Positions 54,292 through 64,000 of a stretch of DNA of 64,000 bases are shown piece after piece. Within the stretch, counting starts at the first letter, position 1. Each line of letters opens with the position of its first letter. The position numbers and the translations under genes are program-made. The stretch spans positions 434,001 through 498,000 of the forward strand of contig LR590468.1 of the NCBI GenBank assembly GCA_901472505.1. Reading direction: 5' to 3'. This stretch comes from Proteus vulgaris. Lineage in GTDB: Bacteria; Pseudomonadota; Gammaproteobacteria; Enterobacterales; Enterobacteriaceae. The notes under the pieces were generated by a model. That model searched no databases. It was given only the letters and a program-made list of their open reading frames with translations, and had not been told where the DNA came from.

Positions 54292-56142
54292 TTATATCTC
54301 GTCCACAGAATGACCTGCCAACGCTTGACGAATAGAGGAATCCATTCGACGCGCTGCAAAATCCTGAGTTTGCTTATCCAGTAGTTTAATCGCGTTTTCA
54401 ATGGCAACAGGATCTGTCCCTTCAACGCTCTCTATTAAGGTATCTACAACTTTGTCGATAGCGATTTTCTCATCTTCATTTAACAGATGAGCATCTTCTT
54501 CTAATGCTGCGGTTAAACTTTCTAACACACGCGCTGCTTCGACTTTTTGCTCGGCTAGACGACGAGCTTGTAAATCTTCTTGGGCATTTTCCATCGAAGA
54601 TTGGATCATCTTAGCGATGTCAGTATCACTAAGACCATAAGAGGGTTTGACTTGTACTGAGGCTTCAACACCCGTTGATTTTTCCATAGCACTGACACTC
54701 AATAAGCCATCAGCATCAACTTGGAATGTCACACGAATATGAGCACCACCCGCCGCCATCGGTGGAATACCACGTAATGTAAAACGAGCTAGAGAACGAC
54801 AATCGCTAACCAATTCACGCTCACCTTGAACAACATGAACACTCATGGCTGTTTGGCCATCTTTAAATGTTGTAAATTCTTGTGCTCTAGCAACAGGAAT
54901 GGTGGTATTGCGAGGAATAACCTTCTCAACTAATCCGCCCATCGTTTCAAGGCCAAGAGAAAGCGGAATAACATCCAGCAACAACATTTCACTATCAGGT
55001 TTATTACCCACCAAAATGTCAGCTTGGATGGAAGCACCTATGGCAACCACTTTATCTGGATCGATAGAGGTTAAAGGTTCACGTTTAAAATAATCACCCA
55101 CCATTTGGCGAACTAATGGCACTCGCGTCGAACCACCAACCATAACCACTTCGAGGATCTCATCTATTTCAACACCGGCATCTTTTAATGCGCGACGAAC
55201 AGATAAAAGAGTACGTTTTACTAAAGATTGAATTAATGACTCAAACTCTGCACGAGTAATTTCACCTTTCCAACCATTAATACTGATATCAGCAACATCA
55301 CTATTACTTAATGCAATTTTAGTTTCTGATGCAACATCAAGCAATTGACGTTGTAATACAGCATCTTTTTGATGGCCAAAACCTGCGCGTTCTCTTATCC
55401 AATCCGCCAGCATCGTATCAAAATCATCGCCACCTAAAGCGGTATCACCACCGGTTGCCAAAACTTCAAAAACACCTTTAGTTAAACGTAAAACAGAAAT
55501 ATCAAAAGTCCCACCACCTAAGTCATAAACAACAATGGTGCCCTCTTTTCCTGAATCTAAACCATAAGCGATAGCCGCTGCTGTTGGTTCGTTTAATAAA
55601 CGTAAAACATGCAACCCCGCACGACGAGCCGCTTCTTTTGTACCTTGGCGTTGAGCATCATCAAAATACGCAGGTACTGTGACCACAACACCATCAAGCT
55701 CACCACCTAATGATTGTGTTGCACGATCTGCCAATGCTTTTAAGATGTCAGCAGAGACTTGGATTGGATCGACAATGCCCGCCACTGTTTTAATTAACGG
55801 TAATCCATTGTCATTTTCATGAAAATGATAAGGAAGATTTGGATAACGGCTTGTCACATCACTTAGTGAGCGACCCACCATTCTTTTAATTGAACTTATC
55901 GTGTTAGCAGGATCTTTTTCTGCTTCTTTTTTAGCATTCCAACCAACGTTGATATTATCAACTTGATACTGCACAACAGATGGCAATAAATAGCGACCTT
56001 CGTTGTCTGAAAGCGCTTCGGCTTGCCCACTACGTACAGTGGCAACTAATGAGTGTGTCGTTCCTAAATCAATACCTGCTGCAAGTCTGCGCTGATGCGG
56101 TGCAGGCGTTTGACCTGGTTCACTAATTTGTAATAATGACAT
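54292..56142 (-). CDS. hscA: Hsp70-type chaperone HscA
   Basis: 616 residues. Nucleotide-binding domain motifs [29 protein letters not shown] and [15 protein letters not shown]; the substrate-binding domain contains [13 protein letters not shown]. It is the specialised Hsp70 that releases clusters from IscU through its LPPVK motif. Eleven bases after hscB. Confidence 0.97.
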   Translation of the reverse strand: MSLLQISEPGQTPAPHQRRLAAGIDLGTTHSLVATVRSGQAEALSDNEGRYLLPSVVQYQVDNINVGWNAKKEAEKDPANTISSIKRMVGRSLSDVTSRYPNLPYHFHENDNGLPLIKTVAGIVDPIQVSADILKALADRATQSLGGELDGVVVTVPAYFDDAQRQGTKEAARRAGLHVLRLLNEPTAAAIAYGLDSGKEGTIVVYDLGGGTFDISVLRLTKGVFEVLATGGDTALGGDDFDTMLADWIRERAGFGHQKDAVLQRQLLDVASETKIALSNSDVADISINGWKGEITRAEFESLIQSLVKRTLLSVRRALKDAGVEIDEILEVVMVGGSTRVPLVRQMVGDYFKREPLTSIDPDKVVAIGASIQADILVGNKPDSEMLLLDVIPLSLGLETMGGLVEKVIPRNTTIPVARAQEFTTFKDGQTAMSVHVVQGERELVSDCRSLARFTLRGIPPMAAGGAHIRVTFQVDADGLLSVSAMEKSTGVEASVQVKPSYGLSDTDIAKMIQSSMENAQEDLQARRLAEQKVEAARVLESLTAALEEDAHLLNEDEKIAIDKVVDTLIESVEGTDPVAIENAIKLLDKQTQDFAARRMDSSIRQALAGHSVDEI

Positions 56143-56153
56143 AACAGTTTCCC

Positions 56154-56675
56154 TTAAAAACCATCAAACAAGCGTTCTTCAAGTTGCTCTACTTGCTCTT
56201 TTAATTTTGCGAGAAAACGTAATTTTCTCACATTATCAGCAGCAATATCCCAAGTTTGGCTATCTAGCGTTTTGACCATTTCGTCATAGCGTACTGTGTA
56301 CATTTTTTCTAAACGCATAGAAAAATCAGCTAACAAACTTTCGGCATCAGCACTGTGCTCAATGTTATCCAGCTCTTCGCGTAATGAGAGTTGCTCCATT
56401 AAAAATGCAGTATCGTGCATTGTTTGTTGCTCATTGGCAATATCGATACCGTGTAATGAGAGTATGTATTCAGCTCTAGAGAGTGGATTTTTTAAGGTTT
56501 GATAAGCCTGATTGATAGTTGAAGCAAACGAGATAGCTTGAACCTGCTCTTTATCAGATTTACCCGCAAAACGGTCTGGATGATACTGACGTTGCATATC
56601 TTGATAACGTGTAACAAGTTGCTGTTTATCAATATCAAAACAATTAGGCATGCCTAATAGTGTGAAATAGTCCAT
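56154..56675 (-). CDS. hscB: J-domain co-chaperone HscB
   Basis: 173 residues with an N-terminal J domain (HPD motif in [10 protein letters not shown] near residues 31-34) and a C-terminal three-helix domain that binds IscU. Stimulates HscA ATPase. Position between iscA and hscA as expected. Confidence 0.97.
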   Translation of the reverse strand: MDYFTLLGMPNCFDIDKQQLVTRYQDMQRQYHPDRFAGKSDKEQVQAISFASTINQAYQTLKNPLSRAEYILSLHGIDIANEQQTMHDTAFLMEQLSLREELDNIEHSADAESLLADFSMRLEKMYTVRYDEMVKTLDSQTWDIAADNVRKLRFLAKLKEQVEQLEERLFDGF

Positions 56676-56723
56676 ACATCTACTCTTGGATTAATTAACG
56701 TTAATACCGTGTTTTAACATAAA

Positions 56724-57047
56724 TTACACGGTGAAGCTTTCACCACAACCACACTCATTTGATACATTGGGGTTGTTAAATTTAAAGCCTTCGTTTAATC
56801 CTTCTTTGACGAAATCAAGCTCAGTTCCATCTAAATAGACCATGCTTTTACCATCAATGATAACTTTCACACCTTTGTCTTCAAAAACAGTATCTTCGTC
56901 ATTGATGACATCAGCAAATTCAAGAACATAAGCCATTCCAGAACAACCGGATGTTCTTACGCCTAAACGCAAACCTTCACCTTTACCACGATTAGACAGG
57001 AAAGAGCGAACACGATTAGCGGCGGATTCTGTAAGGGAAATTGACAT
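56724..57047 (-). CDS. iscA: Fe-S carrier IscA
   Basis: 107 residues; A-type carrier with the three cluster Cys in TSGCSGMAY and [12 protein letters not shown] 57047 ([13 protein letters not shown]) is the family start; the frame to 57059 adds four residues. Between iscU and hscB. Confidence 0.96.
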   Translation of the reverse strand: MSISLTESAANRVRSFLSNRGKGEGLRLGVRTSGCSGMAYVLEFADVINDEDTVFEDKGVKVIIDGKSMVYLDGTELDFVKEGLNEGFKFNNPNVSNECGCGESFTV

Positions 57048-57136
57048 GGCACACCTCACTCATAAAGAACGAAAGCGGATACTGAAAAAAAGCTTCAGCA
57101 TCCGCCAATATTTTATTTTTTTATTATAAAAGACAA

Positions 57137-57523
57137 TTACTTGCCTTGGCGTTTGCTTTTATAGTCTGCAATCGCTGCTTTTATTGCATCTTCAGCAAGA
57201 ATTGAACAGTGAATTTTCACGGGTGGCAATTCTAACTCTTCGGCAATGGCGGTATTCTTGATGGATTCGGCTTCATCTAGTGTTTTGCCTTTCATCCATT
57301 CTGTCACCAATGAACTTGATGCAATCGCTGAACCACAACCATAAGTTTTAAAACGTGCATCTTCAATTACACCGTTATCATCAACTTTGATTTGTAATTT
57401 CATGACGTCACCACAAGCGGGTGCACCTACCATACCACTTCCTACAGAAGGGTCGTTGTTATCAAATGAGCCCACGTTACGAGGGTTTTCATAATGATCA
57501 ATTACTTTATCGCTATAAGCCAT
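57137..57523 (-). CDS. iscU: Fe-S scaffold IscU
   Basis: 128-residue scaffold on which clusters are built. Cluster ligands in APACGDVMKLQ (Cys37, Asp39), YGCGSAIASS (Cys63) and HCSILAEDA (Cys106); the HscA-recognition LPPVK is at about 99-103. Full length. Confidence 0.98.
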   Translation of the reverse strand: MAYSDKVIDHYENPRNVGSFDNNDPSVGSGMVGAPACGDVMKLQIKVDDNGVIEDARFKTYGCGSAIASSSLVTEWMKGKTLDEAESIKNTAIAEELELPPVKIHCSILAEDAIKAAIADYKSKRQGK

Positions 57524-57547
57524 GATTTAACTCCTGAAAACGTCTGA

Positions 57548-58763
57548 TTAATGGTGAGACCATTCGATACTGTTGATATCAACACCTTGTTTATGCATAT
57601 CCCAAAGTGGCGAAAGATCACGTAGGCGACCGATAGCACTGTGGATTTGTTTAATTGCATAATCTATTTCTTCTTCTGTGGTGAAACGCCCCAGAGAGAA
57701 GCGAATAGAACTGTGTGCAAGTTCATCAGTTAACCCTAAAGCACGCAGTACATAAGAAGGTTCTAAACTTGCTGAAGTACAGGCTGAACCTGAAGAAACA
57801 GCAAGATCTTTCAGTGCCATCATTAATGATTCACCTTCAACATAGTTGAAACTTACATTAAGAATATTTGGCGCAGTGTGTTCTAAAGAACCGTTGATAT
57901 AAACTTCTTCAATATCTTTAATGCCATTCCACAAACGCAAACGTAATTCGTTTAAACGTTTAGTTTCATCAGCCATTTCTTCTTTCAAAATACGGTAAGC
58001 TTCGCCCATACCCACAATTTGGTGAACAGCTAATGTACCTGAACGCATACCACGCTCATGTCCGCCACCATGCATTTGTGCTTCTAAACGAATGCGAGGT
58101 TTACGACGAACATAAAGCGCACCAATTCCCATAGGGCCGTAAACTTTATGCGCAGAAAGAGAAAGTAAATCAACTTTTAACTTAGAAAGATCAATAGGTA
58201 GTTTACCAACGCTTTGTGTTGCATCTACGTGGTAAATAATTCCTTTGCTACGGCATAATTCACCGATAGCAGCAATATCTTGAACAACACCAATTTCGTT
58301 GTTTACATGCATGATAGAAACTAAAATTGTATCTTCACGCATCGCGTCTTCAAGTTCTTTAAGGTCTATCAGACCATCACTTTTTGGTGCTAAATAAGTG
58401 ACTTCAAAACCTTCACGCTCAAGTTGGCGACAAGTATCTAAAATCGCTTTATGTTCAGTTTTTGAAGTGATGATGTGCTTACCTTTTTTTCTGGTAAAAG
58501 TTAGCAACACCTTTTAGTGCAAGATTGTCAGCTTCAGTTGCACCTGATGTGAATACAATTTCACGAGGATCAGCACCGATTAAATCAGCAATCTGATTAC
58601 GTGCGATATCAATAGCTTCTTCTGCTTGCCAACCAAAACGGTGTGAACGAGAGGCTGGGTTACCAAAAATGCCATCAATAGTTAGGCATTGCATCATTTT
58701 TTCAGCAACTCGTGGATCAACAGGAGTGGTTGCCGAATAGTCTAGATAAATGGGTAATTTCAT
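57548..58763 (-). CDS. iscS: Cysteine desulfurase IscS, with one probable extra base
   Basis: PLP enzyme that extracts sulfur from cysteine for clusters and tRNA thiolation. Rejoined length about 404 residues, as in E. coli. Frame breaks in the T-run 58484-58490 (seven A on the coding strand, six needed): [20 protein letters not shown] is then continuous. PLP-Lys in [12 protein letters not shown] near 206, catalytic Cys loop in [13 protein letters not shown] near 328. Every other isc gene is intact, so a sequencing error is likely. Confidence 0.95.
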
Positions 58764-58831
58764 TGCTCACTAACTCCAAAGACGACGGATCTTCTTTAAT
58801 AATTTTGTTTTTGCCTACCTAGAGATCGCCG

Positions 58832-59326
58832 TTAAACTCGCATATTAACAATGGTTTCTTGTAAACGACCATTGATAGCATGGCGTTTTTCATTGTCTTG
58901 ACGATCGGCGACATCCATAACCTCTTCGTTATTCACTAACTCTTCAAGGCTGATACTGCTTAGGAAACTGGTTATACGATCACTTAAATCACGCCACAAA
59001 GTATGAGTCAGGCAACGATCGCCACCTTGACAACCTTCTTTGTTACCCTGACAACGGGTAGCATCGACAGATTCATCAACCGCAGAAATAACTTGAGCAA
59101 CAAAAATTTGCCCAGCATCACGGCCTAATAAATAGCCACCACCAGGACCACGAACACTTGCGACTAATTCATTTTTACGCAAACGCGAGAAAAGCTGCTC
59201 AAGATAAGAAAGGGAAATCCCTTGACGCTCTGAAATATCAGCGAGGGGGACAGGACCTTGCTGTGAATGCAATGCAACATCAAGCATTGCAGTAACTGCG
59301 TAACGCCCTTTTGATGTCAGTCTCAT
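58832..59326 (-). CDS. iscR: Isc operon repressor IscR
   Basis: 164-residue Rrf2-family regulator: N-terminal winged helix ([20 protein letters not shown]) and 2Fe-2S Cys in [14 protein letters not shown] near residues 92-104 with His107 (THTLWRDL). Holo-IscR represses the isc operon; apo-IscR controls other targets. ATG 59326 is the family start. Two IscR boxes lie upstream. First gene of iscRSUA-hscBA-fdx-iscX. Confidence 0.97.
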   Translation of the reverse strand: MRLTSKGRYAVTAMLDVALHSQQGPVPLADISERQGISLSYLEQLFSRLRKNELVASVRGPGGGYLLGRDAGQIFVAQVISAVDESVDATRCQGNKEGCQGGDRCLTHTLWRDLSDRITSFLSSISLEELVNNEEVMDVADRQDNEKRHAINGRLQETIVNMRV

Positions 59327-59364
59327 AACAAATACTCCGTGGTGAACAATAATCAAATTGTGTC

Positions 59365-59389
59365 ATTCCCGAGTAATTTAGTCAACTAT
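59365..59389. promoter_or_regulatory. IscR type 1 box, proximal
   Basis: On the coding strand ATAGTTGACT then AAATTACTCGGGAAT fits the 25-base type 1 consensus (ATASYYGACT-RWWW-YAGTCRRSTAT) at most positions. It abuts a second box. Confidence 0.75.
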
Positions 59390-59414
59390 TTATCCGAGTG
59401 TTTTAGTCAAGTAT
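59390..59414. promoter_or_regulatory. IscR type 1 box, distal
   Basis: ATACTTGACT then AAAACACTCGGATAA on the coding strand fits the same consensus and directly follows the proximal box in tandem. Confidence 0.75.
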
Positions 59415-59418
59415 TATA
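59413..59418 (-). promoter_or_regulatory. Probable -10 element of the isc promoter
   Basis: Perfect TATAAT on the minus strand; the start site would fall inside the distal IscR box. No good -35 at the usual distance, as with other activator- or weak-type isc promoters. Confidence 0.5.
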
Positions 59419-59457
59419 CTCAGACAAACGTTGACTTAAGTTAATCAACTTTGCCCT

Positions 59458-60186
59458 CTATTTCTTAGCCCATTTCTCAACTGATGTTAGAATACCACGT
59501 AAGATATGAAGCTCTTGTGTTTCTGGACGTGCACGCGTAAATAGACGGCGTAAACGGCTCATCACTTGCCCTGGATGTTTAGGGCGAATAAAGCCAGACT
59601 CATTAAGTACCTGCTCTAGGTGAACATAAAAACGTTCAATATCCTCTGCGGGTGGATAATCAATCTCTGATAGGTTATTTTCCTCTTGTTTTTCTTCTTG
59701 AGCAAGTGCTGCCATTCGAATTTCATAACAAACAAGCTGAACAGCCATCGCTAAATTTAAAGAGCCATATTCTGGATTAGTCGGAACATACAGATGAAAA
59801 TCACATTTTTGTAATTCTTCATTAGTTAACCCCGTACGTTCACGACCAAAAATTACTGCAACGGGTTTATTTTGAGCTTCCATAACACAGCGTTCACCAC
59901 ATTCACGTGGTGCAAGCATTGGCCAAGAAAGTGTACGGCTACGGGCACTTGTTCCTATGACTAAACCACAGCCTTCAATCGCTTCATCGATACTATTAAC
60001 AATATGTGCATTGCCAATAACATCACTTGCACCTGCTGATAGGGCAATAGAATGTGAATCTGGTTTTTCTTTTGGATTAACAAAATAAAGATTAGTTAAT
60101 CCCATAGTTTTCATAGCTCGAGCTGTGGAGCCCATATTGCCTGTATGCGAGGTTTCTACAAGGATGATGCGAATATTTTCTAACAT
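59458..60186 (-). CDS. trmJ: tRNA (cytidine/uridine-2'-O-)-methyltransferase TrmJ
   Basis: 242-residue SPOUT methyltransferase that 2'-O-methylates position 32 of tRNAs. Start [20 protein letters not shown], knot motifs [16 protein letters not shown] and [16 protein letters not shown]-terminal dimer extension through [23 protein letters not shown] 60186 is the family start; ten upstream codons in frame are not used. Divergent from suhB, upstream of iscR as in E. coli. Confidence 0.96.
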   Translation of the reverse strand: MLENIRIILVETSHTGNMGSTARAMKTMGLTNLYFVNPKEKPDSHSIALSAGASDVIGNAHIVNSIDEAIEGCGLVIGTSARSRTLSWPMLAPRECGERCVMEAQNKPVAVIFGRERTGLTNEELQKCDFHLYVPTNPEYGSLNLAMAVQLVCYEIRMAALAQEEKQEENNLSEIDYPPAEDIERFYVHLEQVLNESGFIRPKHPGQVMSRLRRLFTRARPETQELHILRGILTSVEKWAKK

Positions 60187-60310
60187 TGATTTCTTGTTAA
60201 TTGCTTTGTGATCCATCTATTTTATCACAATTGTAGCCAGAAACACGAATGCCTGTTATACTCTCGCACGTTTTTTATCCCCGTTCTTTAACATCTTGTG
60301 GAAGATAACC

Positions 60311-61114
60311 ATGCATCCGATGCTGAATATTGCCATACGTGCCGCACGTAAGGCTGGTAATTTAATCGCCAAAAATTACGAAAATCCTGAATCTGTAGAA
60401 ACTAATCAGAAAGGTACCAATGATTTTGTCACTAATGTTGACCGTGACGCAGAACAAGCAATCATTGAAATCATCCGTAAATCTTATCCAAAACACACCA
60501 TTATTACGGAAGAAAGTGGCGAGTTACTCGGTGAAGATCACGACATACAATGGGTTATTGATCCACTTGATGGCACGACTAACTTCATTAAACGTCTTCC
60601 ACACTTCTCTGTTTCTATCGCTGTACGCATTAAAGGCCGTACTGAAGTGGCTGTTGTTTATGATCCTATGCGCAATGAATTATTCTCAGCCGTTCGTGGT
60701 CAAGGCGCTCAATTAAATGGTTATCGTCTACGTGGCTCTAATGCTCGTGATTTAGATGGTGCTGTTCTTGCAACTGGTTTCCCATTCAAAAGTAAACAAC
60801 ATTCAGCTGCTTATATGAACATGTTAGGTAAACTGTTTGTTCCTTGTGCTGATTTCCGTCGTACAGGTTCAGCAGCTTTAGATTTAGCTTATGTTGCCGC
60901 TGGCCGTGTTGATGGTTTTTTTGAGATTGGCTTAAAACCTTGGGATTTCTTAGGCGGTGAGTTAATTGCTCGTGAAGCAGGTGCTATCGTTTCTGACTTT
61001 ACTGGTAACCACGGCTACCTACAAACAGGTAATATTGTTGCTGGTAACCCACGTGTCGTTAGAGCATTATTAGCTGAAATTCGTAGCGAATTAACAGATG
61101 CGTTAAAACGTTAA
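60311..61114 (+). CDS. suhB: Inositol-1-monophosphatase / rRNA-transcription factor SuhB
   Basis: 267 residues with the Mg-binding DPLDGTTNF, EESGE near residue 67 and WDFLGGELIAREAG motifs of inositol monophosphatases. In E. coli SuhB also joins the Nus antitermination complex on rRNA. ATG 60311 (MHPMLNIAIRAARKAG) is the family start; the frame opening at 60296 would add five residues. Confidence 0.96.
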   Translation: MHPMLNIAIRAARKAGNLIAKNYENPESVETNQKGTNDFVTNVDRDAEQAIIEIIRKSYPKHTIITEESGELLGEDHDIQWVIDPLDGTTNFIKRLPHFSVSIAVRIKGRTEVAVVYDPMRNELFSAVRGQGAQLNGYRLRGSNARDLDGAVLATGFPFKSKQHSAAYMNMLGKLFVPCADFRRTGSAALDLAYVAAGRVDGFFEIGLKPWDFLGGELIAREAGAIVSDFTGNHGYLQTGNIVAGNPRVVRALLAEIRSELTDALKR

Positions 61115-61150
61115 TTTGTCGGTAAAAATAACGATAAAAACATAAAGAAA

Positions 61151-61184
61151 AAGGCCATTACAGTAAAATGTAATGGCCTTTTTT
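61151..61184 (+). terminator. suhB terminator
   Basis: AAGGCCATTACA / TGTAATGGCCTT perfect arms with a six-base loop and TTTT. The remaining gap to hcaT (to 61370) holds nothing I can call. Confidence 0.92.
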
Positions 61185-61370
61185 CTTACCTATTTATTCG
61201 CTTCTCATTATATTAATAGCTCACTCACTGACAATCTGCTGATGTCTAGTGCTATTTTGTCCAATAATGGTGATGTCATTTCTTGCTTATCAATAAATAG
61301 AAAAACTTTTCGGATTATCACAACCTCTAGTATTTGCCTAATAACCACATGAGTTCGAATAATAGAGGAA

Positions 61371-62525
61371 TTAGGTATTTTGAGGCTGTACTTTGGGTCT
61401 GATCAACATCGCAGGGATCGTTAGAGCTGCCATTAACCAGAAAATTAATGATTCTTGATTTGGGAGTTTTTCATATAGCCAACCCGATATAATCGTCATA
61501 ATGGCAATACTGCCGCCCATTGCTAAAGCGGAATATACAGCTTGCAGACGAATAATTTCGTGTTCTTGGCGGGCGCTAATAAAACGCATTGCAGCTAAAT
61601 GGCATACTGTAAACGTACCACTATGTAAGATTTGAACGACAATAAGTGCGGGTAATGCGGTAAAACTTCCCATTAATCCCCAACGTAAAAGCCCTGCAAA
61701 AGCAGAAAGTAGCAGTAAATCCCTTGCACTCCACCGGCGGAATAAACGGTGACTGAGCATAAAAACGATAACTTCAGATACCACACCTAATGACCAAAGA
61801 TAACCAATTGTTGCAGTGTCGTACCCTGCCTTTTCCCAATAAAGCGCGCTAAAGCCATAATAGGCGGCATGCGCCCCTTGCAGTAGAGAAACACATAACA
61901 AAAAGCGCCAAACAGGCCCATCAGAAATGAGTTTCATAAAAGACACATTACTGTGTTTTGCTTTTTTCACCTTACCTTGAGGCATGACTTTAGGGCGAAG
62001 CATCGATGTAAGAAATAATGCAAGGGTACTGGCAATCAATCCATAAAGAATGATGGGATGCCCAAAAGCGTCAATTAAGATCCCCAACAATGATGAGCTA
62101 ATAATAAAAGCAATTGAGCCCCAAACGCGGATTTTTCCATAATCAAAGGGGAATTGTTTTTGCCAAGTACCAGCCAGAGAGTCTCCTAAAGGCACCATAG
62201 GTGAAAAGAATACGTTAAACCCAGTCATCACAAAGAATAACCATGCCCAATGGTTGCCCATCATAAATGCAACAGTAAAGAGTAATGAGAGAAAGGCGAA
62301 TAATCGTAATGCGGTGATAAGTTTTGATGGATCTTTTACCGCGGGCGTTAAAATTAGGCTACCGACAAAACGTGCAGTTAAACCTACACCTAATAACAGA
62401 CCTATCATTGCAGGATCGACACCTTCTCCTTTTAACCATATTGACCAAAATGGTAAAAAGATACCGTATGAGAAGAAATAGGTAAAATAATCTAAGGCAA
62501 GCCACAATGTTGATGGAATAACCAT
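61371..62525 (-). CDS. hcaT: HcaT-like major facilitator transporter
   Basis: 384-residue inner-membrane transporter with 12 predicted helices, matching E. coli HcaT (putative 3-phenylpropionate permease) through LDYFTYFFSYGIFLPFWSIW, DYGKIRVWGSIAFI, LLQGAHAAYYGFSALYW and HSGTFTVCHLAAMRFISARQ. ATG 62525 is chosen because GGGGGA is six bases upstream. In E. coli it stands next to suhB/csiE and the hca catabolic genes; those are absent here, so the substrate is uncertain. Confidence 0.9.
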   Translation of the reverse strand: MVIPSTLWLALDYFTYFFSYGIFLPFWSIWLKGEGVDPAMIGLLLGVGLTARFVGSLILTPAVKDPSKLITALRLFAFLSLLFTVAFMMGNHWAWLFFVMTGFNVFFSPMVPLGDSLAGTWQKQFPFDYGKIRVWGSIAFIISSSLLGILIDAFGHPIILYGLIASTLALFLTSMLRPKVMPQGKVKKAKHSNVSFMKLISDGPVWRFLLCVSLLQGAHAAYYGFSALYWEKAGYDTATIGYLWSLGVVSEVIVFMLSHRLFRRWSARDLLLLSAFAGLLRWGLMGSFTALPALIVVQILHSGTFTVCHLAAMRFISARQEHEIIRLQAVYSALAMGGSIAIMTIISGWLYEKLPNQESLIFWLMAALTIPAMLIRPKVQPQNT

Positions 62526-62549
62526 CCAATCCCCCATTTTTAAGATGCA

Positions 62550-62584
62550 AAAAAACCCGCCAAGAACAAGTTCTCGAAGCGGGC
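62550..62584 (-). terminator. glyA terminator
   Basis: CCCGC / GCGGG stem with an inner GAAC/GTTC pairing, followed on the minus strand by seven U. It lies between glyA and hcaT. Confidence 0.82.
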
Positions 62585-62617
62585 TTGTACAACGGGTTTT
62601 ATTATATCGTTACAAAC

Positions 62618-63871
62618 TTATGCGTAAACTGGAAATTTAGCGCAGATATCCAAGACTTTTTGTTTCACTTTCTCAATGTTCGCTTCATCATTGATATTAT
62701 CAAGGACATCACACATCCAACCGGCTAATTCACGAGCTTCCGCTTCTTTAAAACCACGACGTGTAATTGCTGGAGAACCGATACGAACACCTGAAGTCAC
62801 AAATGGGCTACGTGGATCATTGGGTACACTGTTTTTGTTAACAGTGATGTTTGCACGACCGAGCGCCGCATCTGCATCTTTACCTGTAATATCTTTATCG
62901 ACTAAGTCTAATAAAAATAGGTGGTTTTCAGTTCCGCCAGACACTACTTTATAACCGCGTTCTAAGAAAACGTCTACCATTGCTTTCGCGTTTTTAGCAA
63001 CTTGTTGCTGATAAACTTTAAATTCTGGTTCCATCGCTTCTTTTAATGCAACCGCTTTACCTGCAATAACGTGCATTAAAGGCCCGCCTTGAGAGCCTGG
63101 GAACACCGCTGAGTTCAGTTTTTTATAGAACTCTTCATCGCCACCTTTAGCAAGGATCAGACCACCACGTGGTCCAGCTAATGTTTTATGCGTTGTTGTA
63201 GTAACAACGTGAGCATGAGGAACTGGGTTAGGATAAACACCCGCAGCAATCATACCCGCAACGTGTGCCATATCAACAAACAGATAAGCACCAATGCTAT
63301 CTGCGATTTCACGCATCTTAGCCCAATCAACCAAACCAGAATAAGCAGAGAATCCACCAATGATCATTTTTGGTTGATGTTTTTTAGCTTGGACCGCGAT
63401 ATCGTCGTAATCAATTTTACCTGATTCATCAATACCATAAGGTACGATGTTATATAGTTTACCAGAGAAGTTAACTGGTGAACCATGAGTTAAGTGACCG
63501 CCTTGTGCTAAATTCATACCTAATACAGTATCACCCGGTTTTAACAATGCCATGTAAACAGCCGCATTCGCTTGTGAACCGGAGTGAGGTTGTACGTTAG
63601 CATAGTCAGCACCAAATAATGCTTTTGCACGATCGATTGCCAGTTGCTCTACAACATCCACATACTCACAACCACCGTAGTAACGTTTACCCGGATAGCC
63701 TTCAGCATATTTATTTGTCAGCTGAGATCCCTGCGCCTGCATAACACGAGGACTAGTATAGTTTTCAGAAGCAATAAGTTCGATGTGCTCTTCTTGACGA
63801 GTCACTTCACCTTCCATTGCATTCCATAATTCTGGATCGTAATCAGCAATATTCATTTCACGTTTTAACAT
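62618..63871 (-). CDS. glyA: Serine hydroxymethyltransferase
   Basis: 417-residue PLP enzyme interconverting serine and glycine and charging tetrahydrofolate with one-carbon units. PLP-Lys in [14 protein letters not shown] near 229; [28 protein letters not shown], and [18 protein letters not shown]. Same length as E. coli GlyA. A PurR box lies upstream at 63984-63999. Confidence 0.98.
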   Translation of the reverse strand: MLKREMNIADYDPELWNAMEGEVTRQEEHIELIASENYTSPRVMQAQGSQLTNKYAEGYPGKRYYGGCEYVDVVEQLAIDRAKALFGADYANVQPHSGSQANAAVYMALLKPGDTVLGMNLAQGGHLTHGSPVNFSGKLYNIVPYGIDESGKIDYDDIAVQAKKHQPKMIIGGFSAYSGLVDWAKMREIADSIGAYLFVDMAHVAGMIAAGVYPNPVPHAHVVTTTTHKTLAGPRGGLILAKGGDEEFYKKLNSAVFPGSQGGPLMHVIAGKAVALKEAMEPEFKVYQQQVAKNAKAMVDVFLERGYKVVSGGTENHLFLLDLVDKDITGKDADAALGRANITVNKNSVPNDPRSPFVTSGVRIGSPAITRRGFKEAEARELAGWMCDVLDNINDEANIEKVKQKVLDICAKFPVYA

Positions 63872-63983
63872 TCAGATCTCCTGACTCAGCTAACTTCACT
63901 AAAGACAAACTCCCATACGGGAGAAAGAATGGCATACAGTGTAAACTCTTTTTCTTCATTGAGATAGCCCCTAATGAAAAAAT

Positions 63984-63999
63984 ACGCAATCGTTTGCCA
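63984..63999. promoter_or_regulatory. PurR box upstream of glyA
   Basis: ACGCAATCGTTTGCCA matches the PurR operator ACGCAAACGTTTGCGT at 13 of 16 positions, about 115 bases before glyA. E. coli glyA is repressed by PurR. It lies at the window edge, so the promoter context is incomplete. Confidence 0.75.
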
Positions 64000-64000
64000 T

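Overview
The window is a chromosomal segment of a gamma-proteobacterium of the order Enterobacterales, most likely Proteus or a close Morganellaceae relative. The basis is AT-rich codon use, housekeeping proteins very close to their E. coli counterparts, and E. coli-like gene neighbourhoods (cysZ-cysK-ptsHI-crr-cysM-cysAWTP; ndk-rlmN-rodZ-ispG-hisS-yfgM-bamB-der; pbpC-yfhM-sseB-pepB-iscX-fdx-hscAB-iscAUSR-trmJ-suhB-hcaT-glyA). The genus is an inference; the order is secure.

Layout. 1-960: start of a two-partner-secretion outer-membrane transporter (TpsB/ShlB family) running off the left edge, divergent from modF (1152-2618). 3007-3759: gpmA. 3830-6310: an AT-rich accessory cassette between gpmA and aroG, which are neighbours in E. 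coli. It holds an unknown protein with two in-frame UGA codons, a convergent Hcp (type VI secretion tube protein) gene with two in-frame stops, and an intact membrane-anchored Sel1-repeat protein. I read it as an orphan Hcp/effector/immunity module whose attack genes are dead or recoded while the likely immunity gene is intact. 6383-9550: aroG, pnuC and a chromosomal ANT(6)-like nucleotidyltransferase. 9720-12450: three tRNA-Lys and three tRNA-Val on the minus strand, gltX, and two tRNA-Ala. 12522-15459: an SDR oxidoreductase/MarR pair with three palindromic operators between them, ypeB and nupC. 15689-24653: ligA, zipA, cysZ, a small unknown gene, cysK, ptsH, ptsI, crr. 24758-24882: an ERIC-type repeat that supplies the stop codon of cysM. 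24870-29749: cysM and the cysPTWA sulfate importer. 29984-33903: yfeX, yfeY, ypeA, hemF and a small lipoprotein. 34280-43611: der-bamB-yfgM-hisS, ispG-rodZ-pilW-rlmN, ndk. 43952-53463: pbpC, the alpha-2-macroglobulin gene yfhM, a short sseB, pepB. 53744-59326: the complete isc Fe-S operon behind two IscR boxes. 59458-63871: trmJ, suhB, hcaT, glyA, with a PurR box at the right edge.

The genes form several functional units: sulfate uptake and cysteine synthesis (cysP/T/W/A, cysZ, cysK, cysM), PTS sugar uptake (ptsH/ptsI/crr), envelope growth and defence (zipA, rodZ, bamB, pbpC, yfhM) and Fe-S assembly (isc).

Sequence quality. Thirteen one-base frame breaks affect nine genes (tpsB, aroG, ant(6), the 19911-20442 gene, ptsI five times, rodZ, yfhM twice, iscS). 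Eleven are extra bases and two are missing bases, nearly all in homopolymers. Because several of these genes are core and their frames reassemble to full-length proteins, I treat these as probable sequencing errors. The four in-frame stop codons of the type VI cassette are of a different kind (substitutions, no length change) and are more likely real.
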